From: Euclidia mi
Lineage: Eukaryota > Arthropoda > Insecta > Lepidoptera > Erebidae
NCBI GenBank assembly: GCA_944739405.2
Contig: OX123185.2
Coordinates: 6,631,840 to 6,695,839, forward strand
Reading direction: 5' to 3'
DNA length: 64,000 nucleotides
Below, one piece after another: positions 33,565 through 45,015 of this stretch. A program made the position numbers and the translations under genes. Each line of letters begins with the position of its first letter. The first letter of the stretch is position 1. Under the pieces are notes generated by a model. That model saw only the letters and a program-made list of their open reading frames with translations, was not told the DNA's origin and made no database searches.

Positions 33565-33755
33565 GGTGCAACCTCACCTGCAAGTGGTGCACCTGCCGAT
33601 CAACGGACGAGGTTCTGGCAAACAAAATATCCCGATAAGCGGCAATAGGCTCGCCACCTATTACATGGGATCAAAACACAGGCGAAAGGTGGGCGTTTAA
33701 TATGCCTCTGCCTACCCCTTTGGGAAAACAGGCGTGAGGCTATGTATGTACGTAT
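33565..33755 (+). mobile_element. SINE 3' fragment, headless subfamily (copy 1)
   Basis: It opens CAACCTCACCTGCAAGTGGT, contains CGATCAACGGACGAGGTTCT and ends in TATGTATGTA repeats. A close second copy with the same left boundary is at 55870-56065. A conserved non-tRNA left end suggests a distinct subfamily rather than two random truncations. Confidence 0.7.
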
Positions 33756-34124
33756 GTACTAATCATTTATTTCACATTATGACAAATAGAAAGAATCTCA
33801 TCTTCACTTTGAAATTAATACGCGAATTAAATCTATCTGTTGCAACAGCTTATTTATTTTTCATTTTAGCTTTAATTAGAACCATGCTCACTTTAAACGA
33901 AAACATTTTTGAATACTAAAATATTCGTGATATATTCAAAAGAAAAGTTACAGAAAGCTTGGTTAATAAATATTTCATGCAATTTTTTTGTAAACGATTT
34001 AAGTTGCACATCATTTTATCCTACTGTTTTTTTCATGCTGTTTGCCTTACAGAAAACCGAGTCTCTTGTCGAGGTTTCAGCTGCAAAAGCGTCATTTTGT
34101 GTGTCTCTGATTATAGGTTAATAT

Positions 34125-34445
34125 AATTAAAAGCAGCGATAACTGAGTGGAGAGACCGACAGACTGCTATGCAGAGGTTTTCGGGTTCAAATCCACGGCA
34201 CGCACCAATGACTTTTCGAAGTTATGTGCGTATTAAATGGTTAATTATCGCTTGCTAATCGGTGAAGGAAAGCATCGTGAGGAAACCTGCATGTCTGAGA
34301 GTTCTCCTTAATGTTCTCGAAAGACATGTAAAGTCTGCCAACCCGCACTTGGCCAGCGTGGTGGACTATGGCCATACTCTTCTCATAGTGAGAGGCCCGT
34401 GCCCAGTAGTGGGACAATATAAAGGGCTAATGATGATAATAGAGA
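34125..34445 (+). mobile_element. tRNA-derived SINE (6.5-kb family), full length
   Basis: Head GCAGCGATAACTGAGTGGAG, B box GGGTTCAAATCC, core GGTGAAGGAAAGCATCGTGA and tail GGGCTAATGATGATAATAG. The 104-codon ORF through it is not a gene. Confidence 0.85.
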
Positions 34446-35804
34446 AAAAGACTTTTATAGGTAGCAGAGTAGGTTACTTTGCTGATTTCAGCATGATTGT
34501 GCCGGCTAAGGACTACCTTCCCACAGAAGGTCGACGTAAAGTAACAATATCTATACCGATGCGTTTTGTTTGGTGAGTGAGAGTGCCGGACGCTTATCTA
34601 TTTTTCAAAAGAAATAAAACGTTCGGTAACAATTTGCCATATGATTCGTTCATGCTGCGATTATTATCATATTTATATGATTATGATATAATTCTAAATG
34701 GTGTTCTATTTCTCTTGTACCTCTGTAATTTTACCTTTTTGCCCACAAACACCAAATGTATTGATCGAAATTTTACCTTTAAAAATATATGCTAAACCCT
34801 CCACATCATCAACTTATAGGCCAAATATATGCAGAGGTCCTGCAGCATTTTCGCATCTAATATAATAATAGATTTAGAATGTTATTAGGGTTGCCCCTCT
34901 TGTATTTCCGAGCATGTTTGTGGAAGAGAAATTTGATGGCATCGTGTGCAAACGAGGCCCGTCCTCACTAAACTACTGTTATTGCAGATAGATATATCGT
35001 TAATATTATGAAGGCTTTCGTTGGCTCTAATTAGATAGAGCAGTAAAATATTTGATCATAATGTAAATGATTTGTAGTCGGAATTGTGCTGGCTTGTTTT
35101 GAATATGTGTAATGCCTTTCAGCTAAATAACTTGCTGTTGGGAGACAAATTAGTGACTATGACCAGTTGACCATTGTTATGTGGGGTAGAACAATATAGA
35201 ATAGTAATTAAAAATAGGAAACTTATTGTGAGACCTATGTAATAATGTAAGTAGTTGTATGTTGTAGGCAAGGTTCTGCTAGGGTAGAACGTTGCCGTTA
35301 AAATTATGTTAAGACGCGATTGCCAAGCATAAAGAGAAATTAATTTTCCTGTTACCGTATTAAATCAAATATACTTCTCATAGCAAAAAAAATGATTCTT
35401 GATTCTAGCTGTGACTTTAAGAACCATAGTCGCCGCAAGAGTCATCTAAAACTTAATCTTGAAAAAGATTTTCATAATCCAATCAAATAAATCCAAACTC
35501 GAAATATAACATCAATTTGACCCCAACCAAATAAATCAACAAACAAAAACGAAACGCAACACCGGCTCACCGCTGAATTCAAAATGATCGATCCATCAAT
35601 CTATTACGTCTAATAAAACATCCCAAGACAAATAAAGCAGAGCAGTTCAATGTTCACAAATAACATAAAGGACATTTAATTGATATTTATGACTGCGACG
35701 CTGCGTCCGGTCACTTTATTGAATCAAATCTTGGTCAGACGGTAAACACTTAATGGATATTAAGATTCTTTCTGACCCAAAATTTGATGCTGGTGTTTTA
35801 TTAG
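34446..35804. other. Unique-looking AT-rich DNA, no feature
   Basis: I recognise no repeats in this stretch, which is unusual for the window. Short ORFs are unsupported. Confidence 0.45.
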
Positions 35805-35872
35805 GTCACGTGAGATTGTCGTGTGAGCAGTATATATGCAATCATTCGTACGATGATGATAAATCGTAAAAT

Positions 35873-35951
35873 ATGTTTGCTCATCCCGTGCTATTCATGA
35901 ATTATGCTTTTTGTGCGTTCTGTGTTTGCGCAGTTGGGGTCGATGTATATG
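35873..35951 (+). CDS. Candidate signal-peptide exon of the Ig-domain gene
   Basis: From the ATG at 35873, 26 codons and one base read to a GTAAGA donor (GT at 35952). The peptide has a short polar start (MFAHPVLFMN), a hydrophobic core rich in Ala, Cys, Phe and Val (YAFCAFCVCAVGV) and a polar end (DVY), as in a signal peptide. A second in-frame ATG at 35897 could also start it. The phase-1 end fits the phase-1 start of the Ig exon at 57943, and signal-peptide/Ig junctions are characteristically phase 1. A possible acceptor (TGTTTTATTAG) precedes 35805 for joining a 5' UTR exon. No SINE or LINE sequence is recognisable here. The link is inferred and unproven. Confidence 0.5.
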
Positions 35952-36689
35952 GTAAGAAACGTCTGGTTATGATATTCAATCATAGTACGACAGTATTTTC
36001 TTGGGGTTACGCAAATGTTACACGGTAAAATTAAACTACAGACAACGAATTTCTACACTCAATTTCTACGTTACCAGGATTCCTGAAAACTAACCGAATC
36101 GTTGGATCATTAAAGAAAATCATTTGGTTGAAATGTAATCTCAGTCAATACTTTTAATTTCAACATAATACAATTTTTATCGTAATGGGTATCAACCCAA
36201 TAGGGATTGTAAGCGATATTTAACATAAAACACAGAAATCCAAACAGATTTTCAATATAATTATAGCATCAACAGAACAAAGATAAATTAAAACAATTAC
36301 TTATAAAACATTCAGTCGGTCTATCTGTGAGTAAATTCAATATAAATGAACTTCGGAGTTGTTCTACGAAATGAGGCAAGAATTCTTATAGTTAAACTTG
36401 TATTAATTGTAAACAACTAAGTTTTAGTGGAATTCAACGCTAGGGTATCGTTTCGCTTTCCATTATTAAACATTCTTGAGATACTTGTTGACTAGTTTTT
36501 TAAGGTTATATCCGTAATATATATAACGTTGGCTTAGTATAAATATGGAAACTAATTTGTATTTATCAGTGCTATGCAAACCGTAATTGTCATATAAGGA
36601 CACTTAAGGACCTTTGCTACGCTTAAGGGACTGATTGACTGATTCTGATTGCATATATATCAGATGCAATGCCTTGTAAATGTTTTTTT
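35952..36689. other. AT-rich presumed intron, no feature
   Basis: No repeats, exons or hairpins were recognised. Confidence 0.4.
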
Positions 36690-37015
36690 TTGTTTCACCT
36701 ATGTTGTTCCACTGCTGGGCAAAGGTCTCCCTTACACTCTTCCATGCGTCCCTATCTTCTGGCAAGTTGGGCCAGTTGCTGTCAAAATTGTCTAGATCGT
36801 CAGGCCGTCGTTAGCGGGGTCTGCCTCTGTTCCGCCGTCTGTCTTGCGGCACCCGTTGTGTGACGATCTTTGCCCATCGGCTAGGATGCATCCGGATCAC
36901 GTGGCCCCGCGCAATCCTACTTTAAGTTGGCAGTCTTCCGTCATCAATGCCTGTCAGTGATTGCAGAACGGCCTTTTGCACTCGATCGACTCTGTTATAT
37001 CAGAGATCGGATAAA
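36690..37015 (-). pseudogene. RTE-type LINE 3' end
   Basis: On the minus strand the text reads RGHVIRMHPSRWAKIVTQRV, then a GGTEADPANDGL-like stretch. It ends with GGGAGACCTTTGCCCAGCAG-like 3' sequence (complement of CTGCTGGGCAAAGGTCTCCC at 36713). It is a truncated, frame-broken RTE tail of a different subfamily from the one at 30874. Confidence 0.7.
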
Positions 37016-37079
37016 TGTTTATATTAAATGTATAATAATATATATTATGATGTGGTAGTGCTAAATAAAGTAAATTACT

Positions 37080-37214
37080 CGTACAGTGGGGATTACTATT
37101 GGGCGCAAAAACTTGGAATTTGGCATGTACTCGTATGTTCCTTGGGGACCAAAACGGGTAAATTAAATAAAATGAGCAGGCGTACCTGCGGGCGTTCTCT
37201 AGTATTATATATAA
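37080..37214 (+). repeat. Fragment of the TCTAGT-ending dispersed repeat (repeat C)
   Basis: ATTGGGCGCAAAAACTTGGA, GGCATGTACTCGTATGTTCC and GGGCGTTCTCTAGTATTATA correspond to the fuller copies at 61376-61580 (+) and 39846-40045 (-), with an internal deletion. Confidence 0.6.
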
Positions 37215-37530
37215 TCTCAAATTCATCATCATCACCATCAGCCCTTTATACTGTCCCACTGCTGGGCACGGGCCTGTAAGGCCATAGTCCACCACGCTGG
37301 CCAAGTGTGGGTTGGCAGACTTCCCATGACTGTAGAGAACATTATGGAGAACTCTCAAACCTGCAGGTTTCCTCACGATGTTTTTCCTTCACCGATTAGC
37401 AAGCGATAATAAACAATTTAATACGCACTTAACTCCGAAAAGTCATTGTTGCGTGCCGTGGATTCGAATTCTAGACCTTCTGCTTAGCAGTCTGTCGGTC
37501 TCTCCACTCAGCTATCGCTGCTATATAATT
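37215..37530 (-). mobile_element. tRNA-derived SINE (6.5-kb family), reverse orientation
   Basis: It begins with the tail complement TCATCATCATCACCATCAGC and ends with the head complement CTCAGCTATCGCTGC. The B-box complement GGATTCGAATTC lies near 37460. The layout is nearly full length. Confidence 0.85.
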
Positions 37531-37929
37531 ATAATCTCAAATGATTTTAATTAAATTACTCATAGAAATTAATTACCGCGGCATTTCGTCACGGCCTTAA
37601 AGTGTATAACTTTTGTAATTATAACTCTTTAAATCTTTGAACAAAAGTGTCTTACAAAAGTAAGGTCCACCATTCAATAACTACATTGTTTCTCATTCGC
37701 ACCCTACATTATTATTCAATTGCTACGATTGCAGTGTACCAAGCAAAGTGCACAATTGGTTTGTGTAATGGATTACTTTCAAAGTATATACTGAGAATAT
37801 TTGCCTGCAGAGAGGTTTCATAGAGTTATATTTATTCTAGGATACACGAATCTGATTCCAAACTAGATAGCCTGTATACTCGTTAACAGATTACTGGTAA
37901 AGTTACTTATAATCCATATAGTTGGTATT

Positions 37930-38200
37930 ATGCTGACTGCCTCGTTGGTCTCGCGGCATGGGATGGGAGGGATTGGGAGGTCTCGCGTTCAATCCCCGGG
38001 TCGGGCAAAGTGTTATTGGGTTTTTCCGTTAGGAAATTCTCAGTAGCAGCACAGAGTCTGGTAATGTGCCCGGTACCCCAATAGGCTCGCCCCCTATTAC
38101 GTGGGACTAAAATAAATCTGGCGAAAAGTTGGTATTGCAACATATCTCTTCCTACCTCTTCGGGGATATAGGCATGCGACTATGTATGTATGTAGTTTGT
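37930..38200 (+). mobile_element. tRNA-derived SINE (55.2-kb family)
   Basis: CTGACTGCCTCGTTGGTCTC (head), GCGTTCAATCCCCGGGTCGG (B box), CAATAGGCTCGCCCCCTATT and a TATGTATGTATGTA tail. Confidence 0.8.
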
Positions 38201-38269
38201 ATTATAGATCAATTACATCCAGATACAGAACGATAGATGTTTTCATCACACAATGAATAGTCTTTTCCT

Positions 38270-38345
38270 GTATGGGAATCGAACCCGCTACGGATTAGTA
38301 GTCAGTATCACTAACTACTAGACCAAGAAAAAGTCACAAATTTCA
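38270..38345 (-). repeat. tRNA-like SINE head (48.8-kb family), reverse
   Basis: GGGAATCGAACCCGCTACGG is a B-box complement, and ACTAACTACTAGACCAAG complements the A-box side. The layout matches the head at 48792-48870. A genuine tRNA gene is rejected because the arms do not pair into a full cloverleaf. Confidence 0.55.
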
Positions 38346-38624
38346 GTGAAAAAGTTTTGATCTTGTTCTTAAATATTCTGTGGTAACGATTAAGGAACAT
38401 AATCATATAACAAGTTTAAACAAAATTGTCAAAAAACATCGCGTATAATTCATCGTAACTCTGCAGATTGAAGCTGTGATCAATTCCTGATTTTTTTACT
38501 TGACCTTAAAATCATATATCACAATTAAAAACACTTCGTGCCGCAAGTAGAACACGCATGAAGTATAAGAATAAATTAACCAATAGCTGCACAATACGAG
38601 GGCTTCCGATATGCTTGGCTTGCT

Positions 38625-38860
38625 ACCGGACGTCAGTTGGCTCAAGCGGTTAGTCCCAAGCCGGGTTTCGAACCCCACACACGCTGTCCGACGATAAACG
38701 TAATACTATACGCGCAATAAGTCCGGGGTATACGAATAATTCTCGTATGTAAAAGCAGTTTGTTATTTCATGTATTTGTGGATGTTTGTTAAGTGGGTTG
38801 TGACAAAATGTGGGGGTTGGTGAGGTTGTCTATTGTCTTACATTGTAAGTTGTTTTTCTT
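38625..38860 (+). repeat. tRNA-like retroposon of another family
   Basis: GTCAGTTGGCTCAAGCGGTT and GGGTTTCGAACCCC look like A and B boxes. The body contains GTCCGGGGTATACGAATAAT and a GTGGATGTTTGTTAAGTGGG stretch. No other copy was found in the window. Confidence 0.45.
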
Positions 38861-39159
38861 TCTTACTACATCTTAAGAGTCAATTTGCTATAAGTCTTAG
38901 TTTGATAGCACTAGTGGCAGTTGTCAAGAATAATAGCTTGCTGAGGAAATGGTTGTTTTGTTTTACGTAACTGTTGTGTTTAGTTGCAATCGTATTATTA
39001 TCTGCGTGTTTACTTCAAGGATTTCTTGTACATGTGTATGTATGAACAACTAAAGAATAAAGTATCATTTGTAAGGTTCTTTGTAGAAAATTGTGGGAGT
39101 TCTAGCAAAGTCATCTTATTGCTTATTTTTATACATAAACAATGTAATCTTATACTGAT

Positions 39160-39560
39160 ATATAAAGCTGAAGAGTTTGTTTGTTTGTTTGGTTGAACAC
39201 GCTAATCTCAGGAACTACTGGTCCGATTTGAAAAAATCTTTTAGTGTTAGATAGCCCATTTATCAAGTAAGGCTATAGGCTATATAACATCACGCTATAA
39301 GTGACAGGAGCAGAGCAGTAGCCTTTAATAACGCGGGTGTAACCGCATGCATCCTCCAGTCTATACTAAAATAATAAAGCTGAATAGTTTGTTTTGTTAA
39401 ACGCGCTAATCTCAAGAAATATTGTTTCGATTTGAATAATAATTGTACCCATATATTGAGGAAGGCTGAAGGTAATATAATATCATGTTTTGAGCTACAG
39501 GTGCGGAGCAGTAACCCAGAATGGTGCGGGTGTAATCGCGAGTTCAGCTAGGGGAGCATA
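39160..39560 (+). repeat. Two tandem copies of dispersed repeat A
   Basis: AAGCTGAAGAGTTTGTTTGT with ACGCTAATCTCAGGAACTAC starts the first copy. A second begins at about 39376 (AAGCTGAATAGTTTG) with the same order of phrases (GCTAATCTCAAGAAAT, GAGCAGTAACCCAG). Reverse copies are at 40255-40460 and 62230-62375. The class is unknown; it is a short non-coding element common in Lepidoptera. Confidence 0.65.
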
Positions 39561-39609
39561 TTTTCAATGAAGAGTTCTAACACTTTCTAGTCTTCATAAC
39601 GTCAGAGGC

Positions 39610-39845
39610 TATTTGTAGATATATATCATTACTAGCCGTTTCCCGCATCCTGAGGGAACTACTTCGCGTACACGAAAAACCCAAATATCTTACGGACCCC
39701 TATTTTTTTCTAAAATAAAATAGCCTATGTTACTCGGAAATAATGTAGCTTTCTAATGGTGAAAGAATTTTTAAAATCGGTCCAGTAGTTTTTGAGTTTA
39801 TCCATTACAAACAAAAATACAAAATTTTCCTCTTTATAATATTAC
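39610..39845 (-). repeat. Dispersed repeat B
   Basis: TACTAGCCGTTTCCCGCATC to TCTTTATAATATTACTAG, including ATCGGTCCAGTAGTTTTTGA. This layout is a familiar non-coding interspersed repeat in moths. It shares the CCAGTAGTT phrase with repeat A. Confidence 0.5.
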
Positions 39846-40045
39846 TAGAGGACGCCAGCAGCTACGCCTGCATTTTTTAATTTACCCGTTTTGGCCGATC
39901 CCGTGGGAATTTTGGGAAATCCCTTCTTAGTGCACCCCTACGATCCCCAAGGAACATACATGCCAAATTTCAGCTTCCTGCGCCCAATAGTTTCGGCTGT
40001 AGCGTCAGTCAGTCAGTAACGCAAGGATTTTATATATTAAGATTA
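39846..40045 (-). repeat. Dispersed repeat C, reverse copy
   Basis: ACTAGAGGACGCCAGCAGCT to GTAACGCAAGGATTTTATAT is the reverse complement of 61376-61580. Confidence 0.7.
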
Positions 40046-40064
40046 GTGTAGACATAACATAACT

Positions 40065-40190
40065 TCACGCCTTTTATCTCCGAAGGGGTAGGCAGAAGTG
40101 TATTACGCACCCACATTTTGCCAGTTCATGTTTAGGTCCAAATGTAATAGAGGGCGAGCCTATTGTCATCTACCGGGAACATTATTAAGC
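40065..40190 (-). mobile_element. SINE 3' fragment (55.2-kb family)
   Basis: CTCCGAAGGGGTAGGCAGAA, then AATAGAGGGCGAGCCTATTG; headless. Confidence 0.65.
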
Positions 40191-40254
40191 ACAGTATATA
40201 TCAGAAATAGTCTTAAAGAATAATAGGTACATTTTACAATAACAACAAAGCAAA

Positions 40255-40460
40255 CATTGATGCACTAGCTGAGCCCGTGGCTACACCCGCGTTCATTAGG
40301 GCTACTGCTCCGCACCCTGTGGCTTATAGCGTGTTATTATTAAGCCATCTTCAATAAATGGGTTGAGCCAACACAAAAATAATTATTTAATTGAACCCGT
40401 AGTTCCTGACATTAGCGCGTTCAAACAAGCTAACAAACAAACTCTTCAGCTTTATAATGA
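40255..40460 (-). repeat. Dispersed repeat A, reverse copy
   Basis: CTAGCTGAGCCCGTGGCTAC at one end, AAACTCTTCAGCTTTATA at the other. Same phrases as 39160-39560 in reverse. Confidence 0.65.
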
Positions 40461-41210
40461 AGAGAATATAATTATGTAGATTTTTTTTTAATGTTATAGA
40501 ATACCCCTTTTCCTCACAATCTGTAGAACGGCAAGTCTAATTTTATAGCTATCATTAGGTTTAACAGGCCAAAGTTTGAAGTTAGTTGAGTACAAACCAT
40601 TACTTTACAATTACTTTTTCTAAGCTGTAATTGAATTCATTACTGCGGTAACGATTGAGTCACTTCTAATTGTTCCAATTAAGTTTTGTGACTTAACGAA
40701 CCGCCATTTTTTGGGATACATCTTTATGAAAGAATAACCTGTTGTATTTAAAGGAATTGTAAGGCTTAATGTATCGATTAGTTGTATTTATAACTCTAGA
40801 GGCTATATGATTAGTCAATACATAATTATAGTAATTAAATTCTGGCATACACAGGTGACTTGTTGTGTACCTACCTTTGCCTAGTTTTGATCTCGTCTTC
40901 TACCTCCTCGTAATGTACTGCTAATCATAAGTTGTTAATCATGATCACCAGGATGTTTCCTGGTATAACTCAATTCTATACTCAGCTTACGTTTCAGAGA
41001 TGATAACTTAGTCTTTATTTTGGCACTAGTCCCACCCTCATTCCCACTACTGTATTATTTGTGCAGCTAGGTTCAGCAGCAGTGACTGAAGTCTCGGAGA
41101 AAGTCAAACTGTTTTGCAATCAAGTACTAACTTTCAAAACTTTCAAAGTATATTGAAAGAGTTGGAAAATATGTGATAGTCTATTCGTGTACGTATCTAA
41201 GTTTAACTTC
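40461..41210. other. No feature recognised
   Basis: AT-rich DNA of the presumed intron. Confidence 0.4.
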
Positions 41211-43379
41211 AAATAATAATAATGATAATAAATAATAATGTATAAACTCCTTACATCCATTTTGAGAACGAAATTAACAAAACATGTATTTGATCATTCT
41301 ATTTTATCTGTTTCTCAAAATGGATGTTGGAGTGGGGCCCGTGGCACTAAAGAACTCCTTCTGATAGACATGGCCATTAGCCAACAGGTGCGCCGTAATC
41401 GAAAGAATCTATCGACATGCTGGATAGATTACAAGAAGGCTTACGACTCCGTGCCACATACATGGCTTTTGAGGGTGCTGGAGTTGTATAAAGTAGATGC
41501 AACTCTATGCACCTTTTTAAGGTCATGTATGGGGCAGTGGAAGACCGTATTGCGCTATCCAGGATGTCGATCGAGTTTGGGTTGCGGTGCTCCAATAAGG
41601 ATCGAGCGAAGTATATTCCAGGGTGATAGTCTGAGTCCTTTGTGGTTTTGTCTGGCCCTGAACCCTCTAAATACCTTGTTAGAGGCTTCAGGGCTAGGCT
41701 ATTGGTTGAGGAGAGGAGGTCAAGTTACATCGCACCTCCTTTTCATGGATGACCTGAAATTATTTGCCCCCAAAAAATTCCAACTGACTGCATTACTTAA
41801 GGTAACCGAAACCTATAGTAATTCTATCAGGATGGAATTTGGAGTGGATAAATGTGCGGTCATGCATGTGAAGAGAGGCAGGATTATGGAATCTGCAGGG
41901 ATACAACTCTCAGATTCCATACAATTTAGATCCCTCTCCCCAACTGAGACCTACAAATACCTGGGTATGTCGCAGTCTTTGAATATTTCTGAGACTGACA
42001 TGAAACAGACGTTGCAGGCTCGGTTCTTTGGCCGCCTGAGAAAAGTACTTAACAGTCTTTTATCAGGTGGCAACAAGGTGCGGGCCTGCAACGGGTGGGC
42101 CATGCCAGTCCTAATATATTCCTTCGGCATACTCAGGTGGACCCAGACTGAACTAGGTGCCCTGGATAGAAAAGTCCGTTCAATGCTGACTGCATCTCAA
42201 ATGCATCATCCACGCTCATCGGTAATGAGGCTGTACATCCCACGGAAATGTGGGGGTCGAGGCTTTTTATGTGCTACGACCCTCCACAACCGCGAGGTGT
42301 GCAACCTGAGAGATTATTTTTTGCAGATGAGTGTGGATCTGCATCGCGATGTAGTCACAATTGATACCGGATTTACCCCGCTCGCTCTGGCTAAAGAGAA
42401 CTGGCACAAACCTGCAGTACTTACTACGGAGGACCGACGGGAAGTATGGAGGGGCAAGGAGCTGCATGGACGATTTTACCGGGCCTTACATGGGTCGATG
42501 TAAATTTTAAAGCTTCTATATCCTGGCTGCGATTCGGTGATCTCTTTGGAGAAACCGAAGGTTTTGTCTTTGCAATTATGGATGAAGTTGTCATGACAAA
42601 CAACTACCGGAAGTATATTCTGAGGGATGGGACGATTGACATATGTCGGGCATGTCACCAACCCAGAGAATCCCTCAGGCATATAGTGTCCGGTTGTTCG
42701 AGTCTTGCCAACGGTCAGTATTTGCACAGACACAACCAAGTGGCCAGGATAATCCATCAGCAACTAGCCCTTAAATATAATCTCGTTGATTCAGAGGTAC
42801 CGTATTACAGATATGTGCCCGACCTAGTTCTCGAGAATAGTCGTGCATTGTTGTACTGGGATCGGTCTATCATTACAGACAGGACTATTGTAGCCAATAA
42901 GCCTGATATTGTAGTGATAGACCGAGCAGAGCGACTCGCAATGTTAATCGATATCACCATACCGCATGACGGCAATCTCGTGAAGGCAGAAAAAGAGAAA
43001 GAGATTAACTATTTGGACTTAGCTCACGAGATTGTTCACATCTGTGATGTGGATTCGGCGATCATTGTGCCGATAGTCGTCTCGGTAAATGGGCTAATCG
43101 CCAAGAGCCTCGATCAACACCTAAAGAGGCTCGCACTAGGCAGCTAGATTAAGTCCTTGATTCAGAAGGCAGTTCTTCTCGACACGGCACGCATCGTGAG
43201 GAAGTTCCTGTCTCTGAGGCCCTAACCACCGGTGGCTTGGTCCCTGTACCCGATACCGGTGGGTCTCCGTGGTCCCTTTTATATTTTTAAACGTTTTTTA
43301 TTTATTAAATGTAGTTTATTAATATAAATTGAGTCATGAGAAATATGATAAATAAAGGGTATAATAATAATAATAATAT
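41211..43379 (+). mobile_element. R4/Dong-clade LINE, 5'-truncated, inside a TAA microsatellite
   Basis: The element is bounded on the left by an AAT/TAA repeat (41212-41237) and on the right by ATAATAATAATAATAAT (to 43379). Dong and R4 elements are known to insert into TAA repeats. The body encodes an RT and a restriction-like endonuclease and has a ~200-bp 3' UTR. The N-terminal part is missing. Beyond the right TAA run lies the reversed 3' tail of another LINE, whose own tail repeat may have been the target. Confidence 0.8.
41238..43147 (+). pseudogene. R4/Dong-like polyprotein: reverse transcriptase plus restriction-like endonuclease, one frameshift
   Basis: The first frame (41238-42503, 421 codons) has RT motifs STCWIDYKKAYDSVPH, FQGDSLSPLWFCLALNP and HLLFMDDLKLFA (catalytic MDD). 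The second frame (to 43147) opens near 42446-42500 and has CRACHQPRESLRHIVSGC (zinc-knuckle-like C..C...H...C). Its KPDIVVIDR with LIDITIPHD forms the PD..D signature of the endonuclease of R2/R4-type LINEs. The frames differ by a one-base loss or two-base gain near 42490, as ALHGSM-stop in one frame runs parallel to WVDVNFKASISW in the other. No other break is seen, so it is recent. The ATG at 41238 is not the native start. Confidence 0.85.
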
Positions 43380-43450
43380 TCTACCACATTCACACAACAC
43401 CATCTAGTCCCAAACTAAGCAGAAGCTTGTACTATGAGTACTAGATAAAG
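43380..43450 (-). repeat. LINE 3' tail, reverse copy of 16530-16622
   Basis: TCTACCACATTCACACAACA and CCATCTAGTCCCAAACTAAG are the complement of the 16.5-kb fragment. Its microsatellite tail adjoins the Dong insertion. Confidence 0.6.
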
Positions 43451-43783
43451 ATCTATTAATAAACTTCATTGTAAATAAAAAACAGTTCTCGAATATTATG
43501 TGTTAGAAGCCATAAATATTTTGGATGAATAAAACACAATTGTTACCCCTTACTTAACTAGTAGAAACGAATTCACCGCAACAGTTGACCGAGTATTCAG
43601 TGCGTGACTTATCGATTGGCGGGTACAGTAGCTTTGGTGTCTGGCATACGGATGTGGTAGCTATTAGTTCGAACACATAGGAAATAGGAGCATTGACTTG
43701 TTTCCGAATATATTCGTTTCATTTGATGTATTATAAATAAAATTAGCTTCCATTTAAAAGATTACTACGTCGTTCACAAGTAT

Positions 43784-43864
43784 TATACACGGTTATTTAG
43801 CGGGTCTTACTCGCGATAAATACTATATTTATCGCTATTAAGACCAGCTAAATAACCGTGTATA
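43784..43864. repeat. 81-bp palindrome made of Penelope-like terminal sequence
   Basis: Both 39-bp arms read ACGGTTATTTAGCGGGTCTT or a close variant, separated by 3 bp. The TTTAGCGGGTCTTA-TCGCG text is also the outer end of the Penelope-like element at 9138. It looks like two element ends joined head to head with nothing between. Confidence 0.75.
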
Positions 43865-44941
43865 TATCGTTTACAAGTAAATTATTTTTATTCTTCAGAG
43901 AGCTTTCTTGTAAATAATTCAAAAGAAGAATGTCAAATCTAGATAAATATATTGCCACCAAGGCTATCACATCTTGTAAGTAAAGCAAAAATTAAAAAAG
44001 GTCAGATTCAACTCAAATCTGCCTGCGCTGGTGGCAACTAAAATACGGAATGAAAGACACCTACATTTTGCCAGCTCTATTTTAATCCAATGTAAAACTA
44101 GCGACCATGTTTTTCAATCAATCACAAAAGAAATATCAACATGTTTGATCGAGAAAGTGCACTTGAGCCATATAATATAGTAATTATACTCCAATCATAA
44201 AATCAGGCGATATATTACGAAAGTTTCAAATAATCTTAATGTCAACTTTGACAAAAGTAATACAGTTCATTTGTCAAAAACAGAAACAATTGAAAACATT
44301 ATTAGCTAATAAATAAATGTGCCAATCGAAACTATATCAAATTAAATTTCCATCAAAGTTTCTTCTAGTAAAACTAAAATATGTCATCATCTGGCTCAAA
44401 TATACTTAAAACATAATCAGAAACTAATTCTAAGACGCCAATAAGACAGACTAAACTTAAATATTATTATACCGATTTAACTTCAAAAACATTCAGCTAA
44501 TTACAATTTCAAATGAAAATCCACTGAAATAAGATTATTAAAGTCAAATGGAACTGGTGAGATGATCGTAATACTTAAAATTGTCATTAATAAAGGAGAG
44601 AATTAACCAAAGGCAGAGAGAATGGTTTGGCCATAACGAATGAATGAAAAGTGAATGAAACAATGGCGATAATAGTATAAAGGAAATGGTTAATTAAATA
44701 GTTAAACCACGTTACTGATAAGGCGCGTCAATTAAATAATATAAATTATTCATTACGGGTGATACTCGTGAGTTATATAATAGTCGTGTGACAATAAATT
44801 AGCTATAAAAGATAGAAAACTTTTGTTTCAAAGCAGTTACGACTATAATTATACTTGTTATTTTATTTACCACAGTATTAGAGAGTGTGTAAATGCAAGT
44901 ATTATTTTGGTGATGTATGCAACAAACAAAATAGTTTATTA
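43865..44941. other. No feature recognised
   Basis: AT-rich presumed intron. Confidence 0.4.
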
Positions 44942-45015
44942 TACATACATACATAGACTCGCTGTTTCCCGGAGGGGTAGGCAGAGACTACAGAACGCCA
45001 TTTGCAACGATCCTG
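44942..45015 (-). repeat. Short SINE tail
   Basis: CATACATACATAGACTCGCT with GGAGGGGTAGGCAGAGACTA and ACGCCATTTGC. A related fragment is at 47757. Confidence 0.5.
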
